A DNA stretch of 5,246 nt from CAZEIW01 sp964512305. GTDB lineage: Bacteria; Pseudomonadota; Gammaproteobacteria; Burkholderiales; Burkholderiaceae_F. The stretch covers positions 1 to 5,246 of the forward strand of contig CAZEIW010000116.1 in the NCBI GenBank assembly GCA_964512305.1, read 5' to 3'. Of this stretch, positions 1-5,246 are shown piece by piece. The notes beneath the pieces were generated by a model. The model had not been told where the DNA came from. It did not search any database and saw only the letters and a list, made by a program, of their open reading frames with translations. Each line of letters opens with the position of its first letter. Position 1 is the stretch's first letter. The translations under genes and the position numbers were made by a program.

Positions 1-820
1 GCCGCGCGAAGGCCGACAGCGCGCCGAGCACGGCGTCCGGCGCCTCGGCCATCAGAGCGTGGCCCGCGTGACCGATGCGCACGACCTGCGGCTCGCCCGC
101 CGCCTCGATCAGCGGCTGCGCCGACTGCGGCGGGGTCATCCGGTCCGCTTCGCTCAGGACGAACAACACCGGGCACTGCAGCGACTTCGCGGCGTCGACG
201 CCGCCGCGGTAGGCGTTGCACGCCGCGAAATCGCGATACAGCACCCCCGGCCCGTTGCGTTCGGCGATCCGCTGCATCAGGCGCAGGTTCTCCCACACGA
301 CGTTGAATCCCGGGCCGGGATTCGACGGCCGTGCGGCGAACGGCGCGATCGACGCGCTGAACGACCACAGGTTGATCATGTCCATCGCGGCCGGGAGGTC
401 GGCGCGCGCGGCGGCCAGCAGCGCATCGGAGACGCGCATGGGAAACGCGGTGCATACCAGCGCGACCCCGGCGGCAAGCGCCTGCTGGCGCCGCGCGACT
501 TCGAGCGCGATCAGCGAGCCCAGGCTGTGGCCGACGAGCAGCACCCGCTTCGCCTGCGAGCGGCGCAGCGCGCCGGCCAGGCGATCGGCGACCGCCTCGA
601 CGGAGACCTCCGCCTCGCCTTCGCTGCGGCCGTGCCCGGGGAGATCGAAGGCCAGGACGCTGAAGCCGTGATGGGCGAGAAAGCGCGACTGCAGGATCCA
701 GACGCTGTGGTCGTGCTGCGCGCCGTGAATGAAGGCCACCACGGGACGTTGCGGATCGAACGGGCGGCCGCCCGTATAGGCGTAAAGTCGGCCCGCACCG
801 CCATCAAGCCAGGCGCTCAT
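1..820 (-). CDS. Alpha/beta hydrolase, C-terminus cut by window edge
   Basis: A serine hydrolase of the alpha/beta-hydrolase fold, probably cytoplasmic since no signal peptide is seen; its substrate cannot be told from sequence. 273 residues are present and the frame runs off the left edge without a stop. Visible motifs are FIHG (residues 30-33, oxyanion strand), DLPGHGRS (59-66), the nucleophile elbow GHSLG (97-101, Ser99), the acid in EADRMTPP (Asp226) and the catalytic His in GHAGHAL (His254). The triad is complete and the last residues read like the family's terminal helix, so probably only a few residues are missing. I chose the ATG at 820 because a purine-rich GGAAAGGG precedes it; an in-frame ATG at 832 has no such site. 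It starts 22 bases after the stop of the MetY-like gene on the same strand, suggesting one transcript. Family names such as esterase, lactonase or carboxylesterase would be guesses. The fold and triad are seen; the role is unknown. Confidence 0.87.
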   Translation of the reverse strand, partial: MSAWLDGGAGRLYAYTGGRPFDPQRPVVAFIHGAQHDHSVWILQSRFLAHHGFSVLAFDLPGHGRSEGEAEVSVEAVADRLAGALRRSQAKRVLLVGHSLGSLIALEVARRQQALAAGVALVCTAFPMRVSDALLAAARADLPAAMDMINLWSFSASIAPFAARPSNPGPGFNVVWENLRLMQRIAERNGPGVLYRDFAACNAYRGGVDAAKSLQCPVLFVLSEADRMTPPQSAQPLIEAAGEPQVVRIGHAGHALMAEAPDAVLGALSAFAR

Positions 821-842
821 CGCCCTTTCCATCGCGCCATGG

Positions 843-2141
843 TCAGCCGGCCTTGCGCGCCGCTTTGAGCGCCTGCTCGAGGTCGTCGACCAGATCGTCG
901 GGATCCTCCAGTCCGATCGACAGCCGGATCGTTCCCGGCATGATGCCGCTCGCGCGAAGCTCGGCGTCCGGGACCCGGAAGTGCGTGGTCGAGCCCGGAT
1001 GGATCACCAGCGACTTGGCGTCGCCGACATTGGCCAGGTGCGAGAAGACGCGCAGCGATTCGACGAAGCGCCGCCCGGCCTCGCGTCCGCCCTTGAGCTC
1101 GAAGCTGAAGACCGCGCCGCAGCCGCGCGGCAGCAGCCGCCGGGCGAGCTCGTGGTCCGGATGCGATGCCAGCTCCGGATACGACACCGACTCGACCATC
1201 GCGTGAGCCGCCAGCATCGCGACGACGTGGCGGGCGTTCTCGACGTGCCGCTGCATGCGCAGCGGCAGCGTCTCGACGCCCTGCAGGATCAGGAACGCGG
1301 CATGCGGACTCATGCAGGCGCCGAAATCGCGCAGGCCCTCGCGCCGCGCGCGCAGCAGGAACGGCGCGACGGTGCTCTCCTCGGAGAAGTTCATGCCGTG
1401 GAACCCCTCGTAGGGCTCGGTCAACGTCGGGAAGCGCCCGCTCGCGGCCCAGTCGAACCGGCCGCTGTCGACCAGCAGACCCCCGATCGCGACGCCGTGG
1501 CCGCCGAGGAACTTGGTGGCCGAATGCAGCGCGAGGTCGGCGCCGAGCTCGAACGGCTGCATCAGGTACGGCGTGGTGAACGTCGCATCGACCAGCAGCG
1601 GCAGCCCGTGCTCGTGCGCGAGCGCGGACACCGCCGGCACGTCGAGCACGTCGAGGCCCGGGTTGCCGAGCGTTTCGCCGAACAGCAGGCGCGTGTCGGG
1701 ACGGATCGCGGCGCGCCACGCCGGCAGCTCGCGGGGATCGACGAACGTGGTGTCGATGCCGAAGCGGCGCAGCGTGTAGGCCAGCAGGTTGTGCGAGCCG
1801 CCGTAGAGCGCCCGGCTGGCGACGATGTGCGAGCTGCCGCCCATCAAGGTCGCGATCGCCAGGTGCAGCGCCGCCTGCCCGCTGGCGGTGGCGACCGCGC
1901 CCACGCCGCGCTCGAGCGCCGCGATGCGCTCCTCGAGCACCGCGACCGTCGGGTTGGAGATGCGCGAGTACACGTGCCCCGCGCGCTCCATGTTGAACAG
2001 CGACGCGGCATGCTCCGAGTCCTCGAAGCAGAACGAGGTCGACGCGTAGATCGGCACCGCGCGCGCCCCGGTGGCGGGATCGGGGCGCTGTCCGGAATGC
2101 AGCGCCAGGGTGTCGAAGCCCGGATAACGCGGAGCAGCCAT
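843..2141 (-). CDS. metY: O-acetylhomoserine sulfhydrylase-like PLP enzyme (Cys/Met metabolism family)
   Basis: A 432-residue cytoplasmic fold-type I PLP enzyme. MetY-type members replace the acetyl group of O-acetylhomoserine with sulfide or methanethiol to give homocysteine or methionine. The N-terminal FDTLALHSGQ (9-18) and the length match MetY (about 430) better than cystathionine synthases or lyases (about 380-400). Other signs are YSRISNPT (58-65, phosphate-contacting Tyr58 and Arg60), ASGQAALH (86-93), Asp185 pairing with the pyridine nitrogen, Lys210 in SATKFLGGHG as the Schiff-base lysine, the MetY-type stretch FPTLTEPYEGFHGM (237-250), SLVIHP (377-382) and IRLSIGLED (405-413, carboxylate-binding Arg406). 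The usual VDNT is VDAT here (Ala186). The start at 2141 fits family alignment; an ATG at 2210 would add 23 unconserved residues. No strong ribosome site is visible. It leads the hydrolase gene and is divergent from pip. The symbol is by family; a related gamma-replacement or lyase activity is possible. Confidence 0.93.
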   Translation of the reverse strand: MAAPRYPGFDTLALHSGQRPDPATGARAVPIYASTSFCFEDSEHAASLFNMERAGHVYSRISNPTVAVLEERIAALERGVGAVATASGQAALHLAIATLMGGSSHIVASRALYGGSHNLLAYTLRRFGIDTTFVDPRELPAWRAAIRPDTRLLFGETLGNPGLDVLDVPAVSALAHEHGLPLLVDATFTTPYLMQPFELGADLALHSATKFLGGHGVAIGGLLVDSGRFDWAASGRFPTLTEPYEGFHGMNFSEESTVAPFLLRARREGLRDFGACMSPHAAFLILQGVETLPLRMQRHVENARHVVAMLAAHAMVESVSYPELASHPDHELARRLLPRGCGAVFSFELKGGREAGRRFVESLRVFSHLANVGDAKSLVIHPGSTTHFRVPDAELRASGIMPGTIRLSIGLEDPDDLVDDLEQALKAARKAG

Positions 2142-2240
2142 CGGTTCGCGGGATTGCAGCGCAGGCGGCGATCCGTGCAGTGTATCGCCGCGCGCCCGCG
2201 AAGGCGGCATAATCGTGGCAACGCCGACCTGACGCCCCGA
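2142..2240. promoter_or_regulatory. Divergent promoter region between MetY-like gene and pip
   Basis: This 99-base gap is the only place where the leftward and rightward genes can both be started. Rightward, CATAAT at 2208-2213 is a good -10 candidate; a 17-base spacing puts the -35 at 2185-2190 (TCGCCG, a poor match), and transcription would begin near 2220, leaving about 20 bases before pip. Leftward, TACACT (2184 down to 2179) matches four of six -10 bases and would give a leader of about 30 bases, with no convincing -35. The weak -35 boxes are consistent with activator dependence but do not prove it. The boxes are read by eye. Confidence 0.4.
2165..2191. repeat. Perfect inverted repeat, candidate operator
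   Basis: GCGGCGAT at 2165-2172 and ATCGCCGC at 2184-2191 are perfect reverse complements separated by 11 bases. The inner bases give GAT-N11-ATC, which fits the T-N11-A pattern of LysR-type regulator boxes. The right arm overlaps the predicted -35 of the rightward promoter, and the spacer holds the leftward -10 candidate, so a bound dimer could affect both directions. Both predicted transcripts begin at or outside the repeat, which argues for a DNA site rather than an RNA hairpin. No regulator gene is present in the window. Confidence 0.45.
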
Positions 2241-3236
2241 ATGGACGCCCGCGCCGACCTGTTCGCCCCGATCGAGCCCTACGACAGCGGCATGCTCGCG
2301 CTCGACGAGGTTCATACGATGTACTGGGAGGCCAGCGGCAACCCGCGCGGCGTTCCGGTCGTGTTCCTGCACGGCGGCCCGGGCGGCGGCTGCTCGCCCG
2401 AGCATCGCCGCTTCTTCGATCCGGAGGTGTTCCGGATCGTCCTGTACGACCAGCGCGGCGCCGGCGCCTCGTCGCCGATGGGCGAAGTGGCCGGCAATAC
2501 CACGCAGCACCTGATTCGCGACCTCGAGCGCCTGCGCGAATACCTCGGCGTCACGCAGTGGCTGCTGTTCGGCGGTTCGTGGGGCAGCACCCTTGCGCTT
2601 GCCTATGGGCAGGCGCACCCCGAGCGCTGCCTGGGCTTCGTGCTGCGCGGCGTGTTCCTCGGGCGCCCGAGCGAGATCGACTGGTTCTTCGCAGGGCCCC
2701 GCCACATCTACCCTGAAGCCTGGCGGCGTTTCTGCGAGATGCTGCCGGAGCCGGAACGCGGCGACCTGCTCAAGGGCTACCTGAAGCGCCTCTTCGACCC
2801 CGATCCGCGCGTGCACGTTCCGTTTGCGCGCGCGTGGAGCGAGTACGAGGGGACCTGCTCGACCCTGCTGCCCAACCCGGACCTCGTGCGGCAGTTCTCC
2901 GACGACGCGCTGGCGCTGGCGCGCCTCGAGGCGCATTTCTTCGCCCACCAGTGCTTCCTCGCGCCCAATCAGCTGCTCTCGAACCTGTACCGCGTGCGCC
3001 ACCTGCCGGCGGCGATCGTGCACGCGCGCTACGACATGGTGTGCCCGATCGTCAGCGCCGACGAGCTGGCGCGCGCCTGGCCGGCGGCCCGTTACGTGAT
3101 CGTTCCCGATGCCGGGCACTCGGTGTGGGAGCCGCCCGTGCGCGCCGCGGTGGTGCGCGAGGTCGAGCTGTTCAAGCAGAAGTTCTCCCGCGCCGGTTCG
3201 CACCGCGTGCCGGCGCGACCCTCGCGCTTCCGCTGA
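2241..3236 (+). CDS. pip: Proline iminopeptidase (prolyl aminopeptidase, family S33)
   Basis: A 331-residue cytoplasmic serine peptidase that removes N-terminal proline from peptides. The N-terminal IEPYDSGML (11-19), then YWEASGNP (28-35), is typical of Pip. HGGPGGG (44-50) forms the oxyanion region, DQRGAGAS (70-77) follows, and GGSWGS (111-116) is the nucleophile elbow with Ser113. Asp265 in RYDMVCP and His293 in DAGHS complete the triad. Glu203 (WSEYEG) and Glu230 (ARLEAHFF) correspond to the glutamates that hold the substrate's free amino group in studied prolyl aminopeptidases, which separates this protein from generic hydrolases. The frame stays open far upstream, but conserved sequence begins just after the ATG at 2241; no clear Shine-Dalgarno precedes it, so the leader may be short. 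The C-terminus (319-331) is a basic tail rich in Arg and Pro, slightly longer than usual. The glycosyltransferase gene starts 48 bases downstream. Assignment is firm. Confidence 0.96.
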   Translation: MDARADLFAPIEPYDSGMLALDEVHTMYWEASGNPRGVPVVFLHGGPGGGCSPEHRRFFDPEVFRIVLYDQRGAGASSPMGEVAGNTTQHLIRDLERLREYLGVTQWLLFGGSWGSTLALAYGQAHPERCLGFVLRGVFLGRPSEIDWFFAGPRHIYPEAWRRFCEMLPEPERGDLLKGYLKRLFDPDPRVHVPFARAWSEYEGTCSTLLPNPDLVRQFSDDALALARLEAHFFAHQCFLAPNQLLSNLYRVRHLPAAIVHARYDMVCPIVSADELARAWPAARYVIVPDAGHSVWEPPVRAAVVREVELFKQKFSRAGSHRVPARPSRFR

Positions 3237-3284
3237 GCGCCGGCGGGCGCGATCGGCCGGCGGCAAGCCTCGGCACGCGTCGAA

Positions 3285-4775
3285 ATGGACCCCCCCTCCT
3301 CCCGGCCCGAATGGCCGCCGGCCCTGCTATGCGCGCTGCTCGTCGCCTTTGTCTGGAGCGCGCTGCCGGGGCTGCTGCTGTCGGCCCCGCACGCCGACAA
3401 CGTCGAGCAGCTGAACTGGTCGCACTCGTTCGAGTGGGGCTACTTCAAGCATCCGCCGCTGCCGACCTGGCTGCTGCGGGCGGCGATCGAGCTCGTCGGG
3501 CGCAGCGCATTCATCACCTATGCGCTCGCGCTCGCATGCGTGGCCGTCACGCTGCTGATCGTCTGGCGGTGCGCCCGCCTCCTGCTCGACCGCGATGCCG
3601 CGCTGGTTGCGCTGCTGCTGACCAGCGCGGACTACTACCTGATGGGGCGCGGCTCGTTCCTGAACCACAACACGGTGATGCTGCCGTTCGTGGCCGCATC
3701 CGCCTGGGCCGTCCTGCGGATCGCGCAGGGCGCGGGCGCTCGCGCCTGGCTGTTGCTGGGACTGGTGCAGGCCCTGGGACTGCTGACCAAGTACCAGATG
3801 GCGGTCTTCATCGCAGCTGCCGGGGTCGCGCTGCTGGCGGCCGGCGTCCGGCGGCGGCCGGGCTTCGCCTCGGGGACCGCGCTGTGCGCCGCAGCCACGA
3901 TCGTGCCGCTGGTGCCGCACGCGATGTGGCTGCTGCAGCACCGGTTTTCGACGTTCCAGTACGCGAGCCACAGCCTGCTGGCGGACCTCGGCATCGCCGA
4001 CCGGATCCGCCAGCTGCTCTCGTTCGCGGTCCAGCAGGTCGGGCGCATGGCGCCGGCGCTCGCGGCGCTGGGGGCCGCGCTCGCGATCGATCGCGCCCGG
4101 CGCAAGGATCGCGCCGACGATCCTGCGGCGCCGCCCGCCGACTCATCGGTACGGCTCGAGCGCCCGCTGTGGATCCTGGCCTTGATGCCTTTCGCCGTCG
4201 TGCTGGGCCTGTGCCTGTTCGCCGGGGTCGCGCCGCAGAATCACTGGGGCGCGACGACGACCCTGCTGATGCCGCTGGCGGCGGTCGTCTGGCTGCGCAA
4301 GCGCCGCCTGCCGGCGGTGGCGACTGCCGCGATTGCGGTCGTCGGCGCGCATGCGGCGGCTGTGATCTGGAACGTCGTCGTCTGGGCTGCCGCACCCGGG
4401 CCGCACCATTCGTTCGCGGCGCAGGCGCTGGCCGCGCTTGCGGAGCAGCATTGGAACGCTCACGCCGCCGGACGCATTCGCGTCGTGATCGGGCCGGACT
4501 GGGAGGCCGGTTCGATCGCGTTGAACCTGCCGTCGCGTCCGATGGTGCTGACCTCGGGCGACCGATCGCAGGAACCCTGGGTGACCGACGAGTTGATCGA
4601 TCGCTGCGGCGCGCTCGTGGTCTGGCAATCCGGGCATGAGGCGCGCGATCAGGTCGGTGCCGCGTTCGCGGCGCGCATCGCCGCGACCGGGCACCTCGAG
4701 ACCGATGTGCCGCGCGGATTGACCTCCTCGATCGAGGCCGGCGTGATCGCTCCGCGGGGGGACGGCTGCCGCTGA
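3285..4775 (+). CDS. GT39/ArnT-like integral membrane glycosyltransferase
   Basis: A 496-residue inner-membrane protein of the PMT/ArnT type, a GT-C fold that moves sugar from a polyprenyl-phosphate donor to a lipid, glycan or protein on the periplasmic side. Membrane segments lie at about 11-33, 76-100, 129-147, 153-168, 172-188, 197-216, 255-268, 294-314, 324-337 and 343-369. The first periplasmic loop carries DNVEQ (38-42) followed by WGYFKHPPLPTWLLR (51-65), the acidic site and HPPL signature of the family; Asp38 and Glu41 are the catalytic or metal-site candidates. LLTKYQM (166-172) and PHAMWLLQHRFSTF (211-224) are further family-like stretches. Residues 275-290 form a charged Ala/Pro-rich cytoplasmic loop, and about 371-496 is a soluble C-terminal domain. 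The ATG at 3285 opens 48 bases after pip and lacks a strong ribosome site. Donor and acceptor are unknown; neighbours are not cell-envelope genes, so context does not help. ArnT itself is less likely because that protein is longer. Confidence 0.88.
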   Translation: MDPPSSRPEWPPALLCALLVAFVWSALPGLLLSAPHADNVEQLNWSHSFEWGYFKHPPLPTWLLRAAIELVGRSAFITYALALACVAVTLLIVWRCARLLLDRDAALVALLLTSADYYLMGRGSFLNHNTVMLPFVAASAWAVLRIAQGAGARAWLLLGLVQALGLLTKYQMAVFIAAAGVALLAAGVRRRPGFASGTALCAAATIVPLVPHAMWLLQHRFSTFQYASHSLLADLGIADRIRQLLSFAVQQVGRMAPALAALGAALAIDRARRKDRADDPAAPPADSSVRLERPLWILALMPFAVVLGLCLFAGVAPQNHWGATTTLLMPLAAVVWLRKRRLPAVATAAIAVVGAHAAAVIWNVVVWAAAPGPHHSFAAQALAALAEQHWNAHAAGRIRVVIGPDWEAGSIALNLPSRPMVLTSGDRSQEPWVTDELIDRCGALVVWQSGHEARDQVGAAFAARIAATGHLETDVPRGLTSSIEAGVIAPRGDGCR

Positions 4776-4777
4776 TC

Positions 4778-4802
4778 CCGGCGCGCCGGCTCCGCGCCGG
4801 CG
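4778..4802 (+). other. GC hairpin after the glycosyltransferase gene
   Basis: The 43-base gap before the NERD gene can fold in two mutually exclusive ways: CCGGCGC (4778-4784) with GCGCCGG (4794-4800), loop of 9; or CGCCGGC (4784-4790) with GCCGGCG (4796-4802), loop of 5. No T-run follows, so it is not a classical intrinsic terminator. It may attenuate transcription, stabilise an end, or be chance in GC-rich DNA. Confidence 0.3.
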
Positions 4803-4818
4803 GCGGCAGAATGTCCGC

Positions 4819-5246
4819 ATGGCGCATCTGATTCCCACCCTCGGCGCCGCCCGTTTCGACTCGCGCGGCGAGCTGCGCCTGGCCGAGCGCTTGCGGGAAT
4901 TCATGGAGGACAACACCTGGATCTGGCACAACCTGCCGTTCGGCGCGCGCGGCCGCCATCCGGATTTCGTGATCCTGCACCCCGCCAACGGACTGCTGGT
5001 GCTGGAAACCAAGGACTGGCGGCTTGAAAGCGTGCTGAGCGCGGCCAAGGACCACGTTGAGCTGCTGACGGGGCGCGGGCCGGTGAAGGAGGACAGCCCA
5101 TTCGAGCAAGCACGCCGCTACATGCACGACGTCGTGCGAACCATCGAGCTCGATCCTCAACTCGTCTTCCCGGTCGACCACGGGTTTCACAACCGCGCGA
5201 TCGTGCCGTTCGGCTACGGCGTCGTTTTCACCAACATCACGCAGCG
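4819..5246 (+). CDS. NERD-domain protein, N-terminal part; possible helicase fusion
   Basis: The first 142 residues of a protein cut by the right edge. The NERD (nuclease-related) domain, of PD-(D/E)xK type, spans about residues 14-110: RGELRLAERLRE (16-27) is the opening helix with Glu18, HPDFVILHP (47-55) carries the metal-binding Asp49, and LVLETKDW (60-67) supplies Glu63 and Lys65 of the E-x-K motif. All core residues are present, so a nuclease domain is plausible. The next stretch, with EQARRY (96-101) and PFGYGVVFTNIT (130-141), resembles from memory the segment that precedes a UvrD-like helicase in NERD-helicase proteins of about 600 or more residues; no helicase motif can be checked here. 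The start at 4819 is chosen because an overlapping ATG at 4811 in another frame meets a stop after six codons. There is no strong ribosome site. The gene follows the glycosyltransferase by 43 bases. Role (DNA repair or defence) is inference. Confidence 0.85.
   Translation, partial: MAHLIPTLGAARFDSRGELRLAERLREFMEDNTWIWHNLPFGARGRHPDFVILHPANGLLVLETKDWRLESVLSAAKDHVELLTGRGPVKEDSPFEQARRYMHDVVRTIELDPQLVFPVDHGFHNRAIVPFGYGVVFTNITQ

Noticed and set aside
1..820. The hydrolase as MetX (homoserine O-acetyltransferase), a natural partner of MetY
   Set aside because: MetX is about 370-390 residues with a GGSMGG-type elbow and a lid insertion. This protein is about 275 residues with GHSLG.
59..868. A 269-codon plus-strand frame opposite the alpha/beta hydrolase
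   Set aside because: The opposite strand encodes a complete catalytic triad; this frame is Arg/Ala-rich without motifs.
981..3236. A plus-strand frame open for 751 codons leading in-frame into pip
   Set aside because: The first 420 residues are antisense of the MetY-like gene with low-complexity Arg/Ala-rich composition. Pip homology begins at the ATG at 2241, so a fusion protein is not supported.
3237..3250. Small hairpin GCGCC-N4-GGCGC right after the pip stop as a terminator
   Set aside because: It has a 5-bp stem and no following T-run, and such stems are common by chance at this GC content.
843..3266. A minus-strand frame open for 807 codons across the MetY-like gene and antisense to pip
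   Set aside because: Only the last 432 residues are family sequence. The upstream part is Arg/Ala/Gln/His-rich antisense of pip, an expected effect of very high GC with few stop codons.
3290..3296. Seven-C run just after the glycosyltransferase start as a phase-variation switch
   Set aside because: The tract is short for slippage-driven switching and is unremarkable in DNA of this GC content.
2834..4639. A 601-codon plus-strand frame overlapping the end of pip and most of the glycosyltransferase
   Set aside because: Composition is Arg/Ala/Gly-rich with no domain, and it overlaps two clearly real genes in another frame.
3808..5190. A 460-codon minus-strand frame opposite the glycosyltransferase and NERD genes
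   Set aside because: It has Arg/Ser/Pro-rich antisense composition, no recognisable motif, and covers two genes with good family signatures.

Overview
The window is uniformly GC-rich (about 70% by eye) with strong G/C preference at third codon positions and very short intergenic gaps. The proteins look like those of Betaproteobacteria (Burkholderiales-like), although a GC-rich gammaproteobacterium cannot be excluded. It reads as a chromosomal housekeeping/accessory region. No transposase, integrase, tRNA, rRNA, CRISPR array or phage gene is visible.

Layout: two genes lie on the minus strand and three on the plus strand, diverging from a 99-base region (2142-2240). Leftward run a PLP-dependent sulfhydrylase of the O-acetylhomoserine (MetY) type and, 22 bases behind it, an alpha/beta hydrolase cut by the left edge. 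Rightward run a proline iminopeptidase (Pip), an integral-membrane GT39/ArnT-like glycosyltransferase, and the first 142 residues of a protein with an N-terminal NERD (PD-(D/E)xK-type) nuclease-related domain, cut by the right edge. The sequence after its nuclease core resembles the leader of NERD-UvrD-type helicase fusions, but no helicase motif lies inside the window.

The minus-strand pair is probably one transcript (sulfur amino-acid synthesis plus a hydrolase of unknown substrate). The three plus-strand genes have gaps of 48 and 43 bases. They could be co-transcribed but share no evident pathway. The divergent region contains a perfect 8-base inverted repeat with an 11-base spacer and T-N11-A geometry, overlapping candidate promoter elements for both directions. 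It is the best regulatory candidate here.

Nothing in the window is a clearly new system. The points most worth following are the divergent operator candidate, the NERD protein whose remainder lies outside, and a substitution beside the cofactor-binding Asp of the MetY-like enzyme.
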